DNA from: Sphaerisporangium sp039871875
Lineage (GTDB): Bacteria; Actinomycetota; Actinomycetes; Streptosporangiales; Streptosporangiaceae
Reading direction: 5' to 3'
DNA length: 64,000 nt
Assembly: GCF_039871875.1 (NCBI RefSeq)
Contig: NZ_JBDPMD010000016.1
Location: 62,001-126,000 of the forward strand
Part shown: in pieces, positions 43,970 through 52,269 of the stretch
How positions within the stretch are numbered: position 1 is the first letter of the stretch
Layout: each line of letters starts with the position of its first letter
Translations under genes and position numbers: made by a program
The notes under the pieces: model-generated
The model's database searches: none
Told to the model about the DNA's origin: nothing
The model's input: the letters and a program-made list of their open reading frames with translations, nothing else

Positions 43970-45139
43970 ATGAGCCTCACGCATGGTTTGCAGTGCCCGC
44001 GTACACCCCTTCGCCGGTTTCTCGATCGCGAGCTGTCAGCGGGGGTCCGGCGTTTGCGAGCGACCTACCGGGCTCAGCTACCGGCGGGGCCAGTGATTTT
44101 GCCGGGTGAAGGCGTGGGCGGCGAGGCCGGAACCGTAGGCACCGCGATCGACCAGCGGCTACGCCTGGCCTTTACCACAATCGACCCGGTCGACAGCGCA
44201 ACCCGGTCCGGAATTTCCTTGCTGAAACTCACCGCCAACGACCTTGGCCCCCACCGCGCGTGGGAGACGATCGAGGTCGTGGGCAAGCAACTCGAAGAGC
44301 TCATGAACGCTGTGATCCCCGAGCTTTGCCCAGATAATCGGACCAGGCCGTTGATGTGCACTGATGAGGACGAAGAACGTCTAGCCCGGATGTTGATTGC
44401 GGCCGCATGGTATGCGCTCAACTGCCGCAGCTATATCGCCTTCCCCCTGACGCCATTGTGCAAGGCGGCGTTCGCCGATCCCGGCGGGTTCACTCTTACC
44501 CGGCTGCTGGCGCTCCCGCACCAGCACCTAGTTGATGACATCCTGGCGCAACTGCGCGCCGCCGAACGCGGACCACTCGACCGACTCCGCGCTGAGACCG
44601 ATACCGCCGCATGCTTCTCCGGACCGACGTTTGATGGCAGCGCCCATCTGTCAGCTGACGCCGATCTGATCGTCGACGGGCTGCTGGTGGACTTCAAGAG
44701 CACCCGCAGAATTGAGAACTTCCCTCTGCCGGTGATCCTGCAGCTGCTCGGCTACACCCTGATGGACTTCAACGACCGATACCGCATCGACCGCGTCGCG
44801 GTGTACATGACCCGTGTCGGCTTGCTGGCCCCCTGGACGGTCGAGGATTACCTCGCACTGCTCGGCGCCCGCCGGCGCAACCTCACTGAGTTGCGCGCCG
44901 CGTTCGAGATGCTGCTGAGCTACCGCGGGTGCCGCGCCGACCGTGACCCGCTACCCGCCGAACTACCCGGGGTTGAGGCGCTACTGGCCGATCTGGCGCC
45001 CGTCATCCCCGAAGGGTGCTGCCGGGTATGCGCTCAGCGGCTCATCCACCCCATGATCACCGCGACACGTCCTCGCCTGTACTGCTCACCGTTCTGTGGC
45101 AGTCGATCATCCAGCCTTCGCTATCACGGTTGGCTCTAG
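43970..45139 (+). CDS. PD-(D/E)XK-like protein with C-terminal zinc ribbon
   Basis: A 389-aa protein from the ATG at 43970 (MSLTHGLQCPRTPLRRF); 20 extra codons to 43910 are open. The motif ADLIVDGLLVDFKST (D232, D241, K243) followed by ILQLLGYTLMDFNDRYRIDR is a good PD-(D/E)XK nuclease pattern of RecB/Cas4-like type. The C-terminus has a CX2C...CX3C zinc ribbon (CRVCAQRL; LYCSPFCGS). Proteins of this layout are scattered in actinobacteria without known function. It stands between the Cap4-like nuclease and the toxin-antitoxin pair, so a defence role is possible. Confidence 0.6.
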   Translation: MSLTHGLQCPRTPLRRFLDRELSAGVRRLRATYRAQLPAGPVILPGEGVGGEAGTVGTAIDQRLRLAFTTIDPVDSATRSGISLLKLTANDLGPHRAWETIEVVGKQLEELMNAVIPELCPDNRTRPLMCTDEDEERLARMLIAAAWYALNCRSYIAFPLTPLCKAAFADPGGFTLTRLLALPHQHLVDDILAQLRAAERGPLDRLRAETDTAACFSGPTFDGSAHLSADADLIVDGLLVDFKSTRRIENFPLPVILQLLGYTLMDFNDRYRIDRVAVYMTRVGLLAPWTVEDYLALLGARRRNLTELRAAFEMLLSYRGCRADRDPLPAELPGVEALLADLAPVIPEGCCRVCAQRLIHPMITATRPRLYCSPFCGSRSSSLRYHGWL

Positions 45140-45460
45140 GCACCTGTGACTGTGGTGATGGCTTGCAGGCTCATCACCACCGCACCAGGCCTCCCATGGA
45201 ACTCCGACCGTCCGCCACAGAGGATACCGGAGAGCGTCTGCCTCCTCCCTGTAATCAACGACAAAGGGATAGCAACTCCCTCATCGCGGCGCTCGCCGGG
45301 ACACTGGGTTAGGTCGCTGATCGCCCTAGGGGACAGCGTCCGACACATACATGCCTTCAGCGTATTCACGACAATTGTTCCCCCTGACCGGATTGTAGTG
45401 TAGATCGCCTGGCTGTGGTGCTCATCCTCCCGTGGTCAACAGAGCCAGCGATATACCTGG
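45140..45460. other. Gene-free stretch
   Basis: About 320 bp between converging genes (PD-(D/E)XK protein and antitoxin). No gene or repeat can be supported here; short open frames on both strands lack recognisable motifs. Confidence 0.5.
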
Positions 45461-46636
45461 TCAGGGGGCCAGGCTTCCAGCAGGGTTCTCCGTGCCGGGA
45501 ACGAGGTCGGCGATTCTGCGGGTGCCACTGATGTCTTCCATTGCCTCGACGTCTGATTCTGTGATCTTGCCGCGCAGACTGGAGCCGACATGCCACCGAT
45601 TGGTCAGCCAGCCATGCCTGCCAGCGACTATCGCCGGGCCGATGCCCAACCGCGTCGAGAGCATCAGTAGTTGCTCTCTCGTCGTGGCCCGGGCAATGGA
45701 GGCGGAGGCGTCCGCAGGGTAGAGAACGCCTTCAGCGAAGGAGTCGGCCTCCTGCTCCGCCGGGTCCTTTTCAGATCGCTCGCCCTCGAGATCGAGCAAG
45801 GTCGTCCGCTTGGGATGGAGCAAGATGTGCCCGATCTCGTGGATAAGGCTGAACCAGAAAACGTCGGGCTTGTGGTGCCGTTCGGTGACGCCGATCAGGG
45901 GCTGACCCGCCGTGAGCCACCAGGTCGCGGCGGACAACCGGGATCCGTCCACCTGCCGCACGAAGACCAGCCTTACCCCCGCCTCCGCCAGGGCGTTGCG
46001 GGCCACGGTGAAGCCGTCCACGATGCTCAGGTTTGTCATCGCGGGTAGTTGTTTCGTGAGGGCACGCAGTGCGCCGATCTTGAATGGGGCGGCCTCCTGC
46101 GCGTGGCCGGCTAGGTCGAGCAAACGCAGCCACAGTGCGGTGTTCTGCTCGACGACGTCGAAAGCCTGGCTCCTTCTGAAGGAGACCCGCGGTCGTTGCC
46201 AGGTCTGCTCGAACGCCGCGGGGTTCGCGACGCCAAAGAACTTCAGCACCTTTTCGGCAGCGGACTCCTTGGCCTCCTTGGGGGCGATGATTCCGTGGCG
46301 AAGGAGCGTTGGCCGGTCGAACCCCTTGAACCACTCCGCGTAGTCCAGCAGTTGGCTGACGGCTTTTTGCCTGCTGACGTGAGCCTGGTAGTCGGCGTCC
46401 GCACGCAGCCAGAACAGCGCGTCCAGGCCAAGAGCGCGTTCGAGCACCTGAGCGACTTCACCGGAGATACCGATGCTCTCCTTGACGATCTGGTTGATGT
46501 GCTTCGGGGTAAGGCCGGTGCGGTCGGCGAGGTCCGCCTGCTTGATGCCCCGCTCGTCGAGGATCGCCTGAAGGATCGCTCCAGGATGGAGCGACCAGTC
46601 CGGCGCGAACTCCGGTGTGCCTGGCGGAGTTGTCAT
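45461..46636 (-). CDS. HigA-like antitoxin/regulator with ImmA/IrrE domain
   Basis: A 391-aa protein: an N-terminal XRE helix-turn-helix (about residues 18-75; ILDERGIKQADLADRTGLTP) and a C-terminal ImmA/IrrE metallopeptidase-like domain with the zinc motif FSLIHEIGHILLHP (HEIGH) and a downstream glutamate-rich EQEADSFAEGVL. Fusions of HigA-type HTH and ImmA/IrrE are often encoded with a HigB/RelE-type toxin, as here: its ATG overlaps the stop of the preceding 120-aa gene. It should bind and repress its own promoter, and may be cleaved or cleave in response to a signal. Confidence 0.8.
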   Translation of the reverse strand: MTTPPGTPEFAPDWSLHPGAILQAILDERGIKQADLADRTGLTPKHINQIVKESIGISGEVAQVLERALGLDALFWLRADADYQAHVSRQKAVSQLLDYAEWFKGFDRPTLLRHGIIAPKEAKESAAEKVLKFFGVANPAAFEQTWQRPRVSFRRSQAFDVVEQNTALWLRLLDLAGHAQEAAPFKIGALRALTKQLPAMTNLSIVDGFTVARNALAEAGVRLVFVRQVDGSRLSAATWWLTAGQPLIGVTERHHKPDVFWFSLIHEIGHILLHPKRTTLLDLEGERSEKDPAEQEADSFAEGVLYPADASASIARATTREQLLMLSTRLGIGPAIVAGRHGWLTNRWHVGSSLRGKITESDVEAMEDISGTRRIADLVPGTENPAGSLAP

Positions 46637-46995
46637 CCCGCCACTTTCCGCAGCGCGGGCTGTCCGCCGACGAACAGCTCGGCGATCTCCAGCCTGGAGA
46701 CGCCGTCCGGGACGAGGTGAGGGCTCAGCACCTCCGCGTCGTTCTCCCCCTTAGCCACGGCACTGAGGATGACGGCCTTGTAGGACAGCATGATCCGGCT
46801 GGACGCCTCGGCGGTTCTCGGCGCGATGATGCGGACCAGGCCGGTGGCGAGGGCGTTGAGCAGGGTGGGAGCGGCCATCCGCAGCACGTGCAGGAGCAGC
46901 ATCACCTCACCGACGGCGACTGGCCACGTCTGGCTGAGGAGGTCGGGCGAACCGACGGCCTGCGCGAGGGCAGGATCCGAGAACGTCAGGATCAT
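46633..46995 (-). CDS. HigB-like toxin candidate
   Basis: A 120-aa protein from ATG 46995 (MILTFSDPALAQAVGSP); the open frame to 47091 lacks a better start. The pattern of an N-terminal beta strand, two helices (EVMLLLHVLRMAAPTLLNAL) and a strand with MLSYKAVILSAV is compatible with a RelE/HigB-type fold, but sequence similarity is low. The main support is context: it sits directly before, and overlaps, the HTH-ImmA/IrrE gene, the order toxin-antitoxin typical of higBA. Confidence 0.55.
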   Translation of the reverse strand: MILTFSDPALAQAVGSPDLLSQTWPVAVGEVMLLLHVLRMAAPTLLNALATGLVRIIAPRTAEASSRIMLSYKAVILSAVAKGENDAEVLSPHLVPDGVSRLEIAELFVGGQPALRKVAG

Positions 46996-47153
46996 ACGCA
47001 CATTATTCCTGGAGGTGGTTGAGGATCCAAGACGCCCCGCGACACGCCGACGATCGAAACTTAACTGATTTCGCGATTTTCTGTGGTTCAATGTTCTTGA
47101 TCAAGGACGTGTCCTGCACCGGCCACGCCATCGTTTACAGAAGGGTTGTTCCC

Positions 47154-47618
47154 ATGCCCCGCATCCACACCTACGTCGCGACGGACACCACGCCGCGCAC
47201 TTACGCCGACATCGCCCCCAGCACGCCGCTGAAGGAGCTCGTGAACCTCGGGGACAGCTCGCTGGCCTACGGGCTCGACCAGGACGAGGCGCTCGACGTT
47301 ACGCGGACCGTCGAGGAACTGTTCGGCAGCCGCAACGCGCACGTGATCGTCCACTCCTGCCGGGAGGTCCGCGTCACCGTCACCTACGGCGGCTCGTCGC
47401 GGAACATCCAGGCCAAGCCCGGGTGGCGGGTCGCCAAGGTCCACCGGGAGGCGATCAAGGCGTTCCAGATCGACGAGGCTTCGGCTGCGGACCTGATCCT
47501 GCGCCTGCCCGGGTCCACTGAGGAACTGTCGGAGACGGTGCCGATCGGCGGCTACGCCGCAGAGGGCACCTGCTCGGTCGCGCTCGACCTGGCCCCGCAC
47601 ATCCGGGCGCAGGGGTGA
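47154..47618 (+). CDS. Bacterial ubiquitin-like protein (Ubl)
   Basis: A 154-aa protein from ATG 47154. The second half (about residues 68-154) has the beta-grasp pattern: REVRVTVTYGGSSRNIQAKP, a helix KVHREAIKAFQID, and strands around ADLILRLPG and TCSVALDLAPHIRAQG. The chain ends in Gln-Gly, a single terminal glycine suited to adenylation by an E1, without a tail to be trimmed. The first half may hold a second, diverged beta-grasp domain. It overlaps the E2 gene by 4 bp and is the first gene of a Ubl-E2-JAMM-E1 operon, related to the Bil/Bub systems. The identification rests more on the operon than on direct similarity. Confidence 0.7.
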   Translation: MPRIHTYVATDTTPRTYADIAPSTPLKELVNLGDSSLAYGLDQDEALDVTRTVEELFGSRNAHVIVHSCREVRVTVTYGGSSRNIQAKPGWRVAKVHREAIKAFQIDEASAADLILRLPGSTEELSETVPIGGYAAEGTCSVALDLAPHIRAQG

Positions 47619-48100
47619 CGGCCGTGCCGGGCCCCGTCCATGATCCTGGGCTGGTGCGTCTTGAGTGCGACCTCGCCTCCGCAGAGTTCGACAGCGGGGT
47701 CGACGCCGGACTCTGGCGCCTCGTACGACTCGACTGGCCCACGCTCGTCGTCGCCATCGTCGCAGGCGACGACCGGGAGCTCGGCATGCACCTCAACGTC
47801 GAGGGGTATCCCGCGACTGCCCCCGCCGGGCAGCCGTGGGACCTCGACAAGAACGCCCCCCTGCCCACCGACAGGTGGCCGACGGGCGGGACTGCGGAGC
47901 TGGTGTTCCGCCGCGACTGGTCTTCCTCGCAGGGCAACGCCCCCTACCTGGCCTGTGACCGCCAAGGACTGCTGACACACGGGAACTGGATGGCCGAGCG
48001 TTCCGACCGAGCCTGGAACCCTACCCGCACGATCACCTTCTATCTGACCGAGATCCATCGCGAGCTTCGCAACGCTTCCCTTCCGGACGGCCACCGGTGA
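47615..48100 (+). CDS. E2-like ubiquitin-conjugating protein
   Basis: A 161-aa protein from the GTG at 47615 (GTGA overlap). The E2 core shows the proline-rich strand area LGMHLNVEGYP and DTRWPTGG-like segment, and then APYLACDRQGLLTHGNWM, where C114 is the expected catalytic cysteine, followed by the C-terminal helix pair WNPTRTITFYLTEIHREL. This matches the bacterial E2 family found next to ThiF-type E1 and JAMM proteins. It would take Ubl from the E1 as a thioester and pass it to a target. Confidence 0.75.
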   Translation: MTAVPGPVHDPGLVRLECDLASAEFDSGVDAGLWRLVRLDWPTLVVAIVAGDDRELGMHLNVEGYPATAPAGQPWDLDKNAPLPTDRWPTGGTAELVFRRDWSSSQGNAPYLACDRQGLLTHGNWMAERSDRAWNPTRTITFYLTEIHRELRNASLPDGHR

Positions 48101-48657
48101 CATCGAGCCGACCGGTACTGACCATCCGATCAGACCGTTATGAAGCACTCATCCGAGAGCTCGCCCGTCGGGGCGGGGGTGTCCGAGAATCCGGTGCTTT
48201 CCTCCTAACTCCGTTAGACGCGACGACCCAGCGCGGGCCTCGGCCCATTACCGGGATCGCCTACTACGACGATCTCGACCCTGACTGCCTCACCGGCGGT
48301 ATCACCTTCAGTGCGATCGGCTACAGCGTGTTGAACCAACGCTGCCGCCGCGACGGCCTCCAAGTTGTGGGCGACATCCACACTCATCCCGGCACGCTGG
48401 TCCGGCAGAGCCGTATAGACCGGGGCAACCCGATGATCGCCATCCCCGGACACGTGGCGATCATCGCGCCCCGCTTCGCTCAAGGTGTTATCTCACCGGT
48501 AGACCTCGGCGTTCATGTCTTCACCGGAGCCGGCAACTGGACTTCCTCGTACGGACACGCCGTCAACGACGTTCTCTCCATCGAACCTGTCCGCAATGGG
48601 TCATTCTCCCCCATCCGCATCATCCGTCGTCTCTTCAGCAAGGGTCACCGCCGATGA
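48097..48657 (+). CDS. JAMM/MPN+ isopeptidase (JAB domain)
   Basis: A 186-aa protein whose JAMM motif is complete: E31 in RESGAFLL, H95-x-H97 in VGDIHTHPG and D108 exactly ten residues after H97 (SRID). These ligate zinc in active MPN+ proteases. In Ubl operons such enzymes process the Ubl precursor or remove Ubl from targets; as this Ubl already ends in glycine, deconjugation is more likely. It overlaps the E2 and E1 genes by 4 bp each. Confidence 0.9.
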   Translation: MTSSRPVLTIRSDRYEALIRELARRGGGVRESGAFLLTPLDATTQRGPRPITGIAYYDDLDPDCLTGGITFSAIGYSVLNQRCRRDGLQVVGDIHTHPGTLVRQSRIDRGNPMIAIPGHVAIIAPRFAQGVISPVDLGVHVFTGAGNWTSSYGHAVNDVLSIEPVRNGSFSPIRIIRRLFSKGHRR

Positions 48658-50024
48658 CTGAGCAACCCCGCCGTGTCGACGCCGTCCACCGGACGGCACT
48701 CCTTTCCGCCCACGACGGCTCCCAGCCCACCGTGCGGGACGCGCTCGACGCCCACACGCGAACCGGCATCCTGATCCACGCCGACGCTACGACGTGCGAA
48801 GATGCCGCCGGTCAAGCGGCTCTCCTCACCGCGGTGGCGACAGCCGTCCGTGCGTTCGGTACCGTCCTCGTCGCCGTCGACACAGCCGACGCGCAGCTGA
48901 GATCCGGCCCGTACCGCGGCGCGACACTCAGCCACGTCCTCACCGAAATCGGAGCTGTTTCTTCTCACCCGAATGGCCCGTCGTGGCCGGTCCTCCTGAT
49001 CGGCGCACAGACGCCTCCGCCCTCTGCCCGCCCCGGTACTCCTGTGCTGCGGGCATCTTGGAGCGGCTGGACCGCCCGCGTCCAGGTTGCCGACGACCGC
49101 ACCGAAGGTGACCCGTGTGACGACACCTGTGTTCTCGCCCCGATCGCCGCCGGCGCACTCGGTGTGGCAGAAGCCTTCACCTTCATTCGACGGCTGCCCG
49201 GTAACGACGCCGGATTCCGCGATGTCGTGCTGGACCTCTGGTCGCTCGGGCGACCGGCCGACGCCCCCGCGCCGCCCCTGTGCTACGCGCCGTGTGCCTG
49301 GTGGCTCGTCGGACTCGGCCACCTCGGCCAAGCCAACGCCTGGGTGATTTCCTGGCTCTCTTACCAGAACCCGAACGAAATCGAGATCATCCTCCAGGAC
49401 ACCGATCTCACCATCCCTGCTAACCACAGCACCGGCCTGTTCACCCCCGTGAATTCCGACGGCATGCCGAAGACCCGCCTCGTCGCGGCGGTCCTCGACA
49501 GGCTGTCCTACCGGACGCGCATCATCGAGCGGCCTTTGACTTCATACACCAAGGCAGATCCCGCGGACCCGCATGTGGCGCTGATCGGTGTCGACAACCT
49601 CGCCGCTCGCAGGCTGCTCTCCTCCGTCGGCTGGCGCACCGCCATCGACGCCGGTCTAGGCGCTGGAGCCCGGGATTTTTCATCGATCGCGCTCCATCGC
49701 TTTCCCGGAGCCTTCCCCAGCTCAAGCGTCCCGGCCTGGGCCGACTCCACGACGCCGCCGGTCACCATCCCCGACCAGCCCGCTTTCAAAGACGCAGAGG
49801 ATCGCCTCGGACGTTGCGGTGTCGTTGAACTCGCCGGTAAGGCCATTGGAGCCGCATACGTCGGCGCCGTAGCAGCCTGCCTCACCATCGCCGAGGCCGT
49901 CCGAGAACTCCACAGAGGTCCTGGGTATGACGTTGCGGCCCTTGACCTTCTTACTCATGACCCGCGAACCGCGCCGGCTGAGACCCGTGCCAACATCATC
50001 CACGCCCCGCTCGCTCACTCTTAG
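48654..50024 (+). CDS. E1-like ThiF-family Ubl-activating enzyme
   Basis: A 456-aa protein. After an N-terminal domain of about 205 residues (unknown) comes the ThiF/E1 Rossmann fold: WWLVGLGHLGQANAW (glycines 220-225), ILQDTD (D249/D251), and GMPKTRLVA (K273). The likely catalytic cysteine is C388 in LGRCGVVELAGKAIGAAYVG. It would adenylate the Ubl C-terminus with ATP and form a thioester for transfer to the E2. It ends the operon. The N-terminal domain resembles the inactive-adenylation or substrate domains of other bacterial E1s only in position. Confidence 0.8.
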   Translation: MTEQPRRVDAVHRTALLSAHDGSQPTVRDALDAHTRTGILIHADATTCEDAAGQAALLTAVATAVRAFGTVLVAVDTADAQLRSGPYRGATLSHVLTEIGAVSSHPNGPSWPVLLIGAQTPPPSARPGTPVLRASWSGWTARVQVADDRTEGDPCDDTCVLAPIAAGALGVAEAFTFIRRLPGNDAGFRDVVLDLWSLGRPADAPAPPLCYAPCAWWLVGLGHLGQANAWVISWLSYQNPNEIEIILQDTDLTIPANHSTGLFTPVNSDGMPKTRLVAAVLDRLSYRTRIIERPLTSYTKADPADPHVALIGVDNLAARRLLSSVGWRTAIDAGLGAGARDFSSIALHRFPGAFPSSSVPAWADSTTPPVTIPDQPAFKDAEDRLGRCGVVELAGKAIGAAYVGAVAACLTIAEAVRELHRGPGYDVAALDLLTHDPRTAPAETRANIIHAPLAHS

Positions 50025-50235
50025 CCTCCACGCTTCAGGGGTAGAGCGGCAGCGCGCCGATATATGACCTTATAAACTTAATAAGTGTCATGTCCGGCTC
50101 CTCTCGCCGCTCCCCGGACAGCAAAGCCTCGATTTTCTCCACATGGCTGCGGGATATGGCGACTTGCCTCCATGATGTCCACCGAAGCGGCGGCAACTTG
50201 GACCGCTGCGACAAAATGGACTTAATGGAGGTCAT

Positions 50236-50808
50236 GTGACCAACCGGGAATCCCTCGCAAAGCTCGTATTTTCCCTGGTGATCGCCTGCGGCACCGTCTG
50301 CTTCGGCCCAGCACCCGTGGCTGCAAGCTCGTATGCCTCAGCAACGACCAGCGGGTGTATTTCCTCGTATTACGCTGCCGCCCACCCCGCGAAGGACGTA
50401 GTTGCGGGTATCCCGATCGCGAATAAAGGGTGGCGCAGTTACTCCCTGGGGATCGCCTCATACTTGCGACGGTGTGGTGGATACGCACATGCGACCCATC
50501 AGGTATATATCGACACCCGCAATCTGCCCTACGGTCATCGCCTCTGGATTCAAGTATCCACGCAACGAAGCGACGGCGTGTGGGCACGCGCCCATGAGGC
50601 CGCCGTTCTACAGGTGACCGGGCGCCAAAGAATAGAGGAGGTGATTCTCCATCAGCGTCGTGGGATCGGGGGCGGGCTCTCGGTCACACTGGTCAAGGTC
50701 GTTCACACGGCCACCACACCTGGTGACGGGGCTCTGATCCCGCGTAGTTCCACTCTCGTCGGAATCTACAAACCCTGGAACGGCCCGGTGGCATCCCCGC
50801 GAAGCTAG
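50236..50808 (+). CDS. Secreted protein, unknown function
   Basis: A 190-aa protein from the GTG at 50236, with GGAG five bases upstream. It has a clear signal peptide (LVFSLVIACGTVCFGPAPVA, cleavage about residue 30 at AAS). The mature part has two cysteines (SGCISSYY, YLRRCGGYA) and no motif I recognise (HATHQVYIDTRNLPYGHRLW). It follows the Ubl operon by about 210 bp and is probably a separate transcription unit. Confidence 0.6.
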   Translation: MTNRESLAKLVFSLVIACGTVCFGPAPVAASSYASATTSGCISSYYAAAHPAKDVVAGIPIANKGWRSYSLGIASYLRRCGGYAHATHQVYIDTRNLPYGHRLWIQVSTQRSDGVWARAHEAAVLQVTGRQRIEEVILHQRRGIGGGLSVTLVKVVHTATTPGDGALIPRSSTLVGIYKPWNGPVASPRS

Positions 50809-50839
50809 CCGATCGCTGGACAAGATCACCATATAAAGC

Positions 50840-50885
50840 GCGGCGGTGCACCACGGCAACGAGTAGGGGAGATGTGCACCGCCGC
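50840..50885 (+). terminator. Hairpin after the secreted-protein gene
   Basis: A perfect 12-bp stem (GCGGCGGTGCAC at 50840-50851 with GTGCACCGCCGC at 50874-50885) around a 22-nt loop, 32 bp after the stop at 50808. Position and stability suit a transcription terminator; there is no U-tract. Confidence 0.5.
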
Positions 50886-50934
50886 TCATACGAGTAGGCT
50901 TACCTGTCTCCTTGTGTCGATGATCAAAGAGGAG

Positions 50935-51290
50935 GCGAGAGGGTCCACAAGCTTCTGGACGCGGCACGCGGACGCGTCGAGGTGATCACCGGCTCACATG
51001 CAGAAGCCGAGGTTCTCGACCGGGCCTTCGAGAGCGCGGCCGGCCTCGCCTACCAAGCCCTGGCCAGCCCGTCCTTTGAGGAGTCTGACAGCTCGGCCGC
51101 CTCGTCGATTACGATCGCCACCCGTTCGACGAGCTATACGCCACCCTCACCGGCCACGGCCTCAACGAGGCTTTCGTCCAGGGCATCATCGACATGAAGC
51201 GGCCCAAGGACGAAAGCTCGACGCCGGCGTCGCCCGCACCCCGGACACAACCTCCCCCACCGGCTTCGAGCAGTGGTGCGTCTAGACCCT
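50935..51290 (+). pseudogene. Decayed NAD(P)-binding/NmrA-like gene fragment
   Basis: Protein-like pieces appear in two plus-strand frames: LDAARGRVEVITGSHAEAEV followed by LDRAFESAAGLAYQ, then after a shift HPFDELYATLTGHGLNEAF and VQGIIDMKRPKDE. The second piece recalls the C-terminus of NmrA/azoreductase-like NAD(P)-binding proteins, but the match is from memory and weak. The gene is truncated and internally deleted. The rest of 50886-51505 holds nothing I can support. Confidence 0.3.
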
Positions 51291-51589
51291 CAAGCCGCCG
51301 TCCTCCCCTGAAGTGAGGCAGCGCCGGAACACATAGAGCAGGGCCAACCAAGGCCACTCGCCACATTGGAGGCCCCCTGAGTACCCGCTGAAAAGATCGA
51401 ACAGCGGTCAGGCCCCAGCAGCCCTCGGCCTTGGGGAGATGGGTGGACGTCCTGTGGTTGCCTGTCATGAGGGAAGTGGTCAGCTTAGATCTAGGTGATC
51501 GGCACCTAGCACAAGGTGAGCCATCGTGTGACGGTCACAGGGAAGGGCTGAATCCTCCCTGCAAAGGACACGTACACGATGGCTCTGTC

Positions 51590-51967
51590 CCAGTCTGACT
51601 TAAGACTCGCTGACTGGCGCGTCCGGCCAGCTCGCGGACCACCGCACCGATCTGGGAGGCCAGGCGGGGCGTGCGCCGCTGGGTAGCGTTCCAGCACGCC
51701 GGACAGCTGTTCACGGAAGGTCTGGCGGCAACCGCGGGTTGGGCAGACCAGGCGGCGGACCCGTACTACCACGATTACGTCGCGTGCGTCGACCGGGACA
51801 TCCGTGACAGTACGATCGTAATGGCCGTGCACGCACGCTGTCCGGGCCCCGCAGTTCGGGCAGGCGACAGGCCCGCCCGGAGTTTTCGCCCGCACATGGA
51901 TGCGCTCGTCCTCATCCGCGACGTCCTCCACGACCAGCGGCGACAACCCTGAGAACACCACAGTCAC
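51590..51967 (-). pseudogene. ISL3-family transposase N-terminal fragment
   Basis: From the ATG at 51967 the minus strand encodes the zinc-finger N-terminus of ISL3-type transposases: VACPNCGARTACVHGHYDRT and RRLVCPTRGCRQTFREQL. Right after LSGVLERY the frame shifts by one base; the true continuation is RRTPRLASQIGAVVRELAG in another frame up to about 51590. The catalytic part is missing. A dead 5' remnant. Confidence 0.75.
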
Positions 51968-52269
51968 AAGCCAACCAAGATCATGTATGACTCACTGTGA
52001 CGCAGTGAAACCTTTCGTCACCACCGAATCTGCGACAGAGCCGTTGTTTTGTTGTTTTGTTCTTACAGTCCCCATTTCGGTGTGGTGTCGGAACACAGCC
52101 ACACCGAGAGCGGCACCAATCACCTCTCGCTGGCCCGCGTGGGTCGCGCTCTTTCGTTCTTGCTCATCTACGGTGACCCGCGACGGTCACCCGTTCCCAT
52201 GTACTGAAACACTGGTCGATCAGCGTTGATCGGAACCGGCGATCGATGGTGAGTCCGCCCGGCATCTGA
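51968..52269. other. Gene-free stretch
   Basis: About 300 bp between the ISL3 remnant and the CBASS-like operon. It includes a T-rich run (about 52047-52065). No gene, repeat or clear terminator could be supported. Confidence 0.4.

Noticed and set aside
50035..50235. 66-aa minus-strand frame ending at 50035
   Set aside because: No ribosome-binding site, no recognisable features, and it fills the probable promoter region of the gene at 50236.
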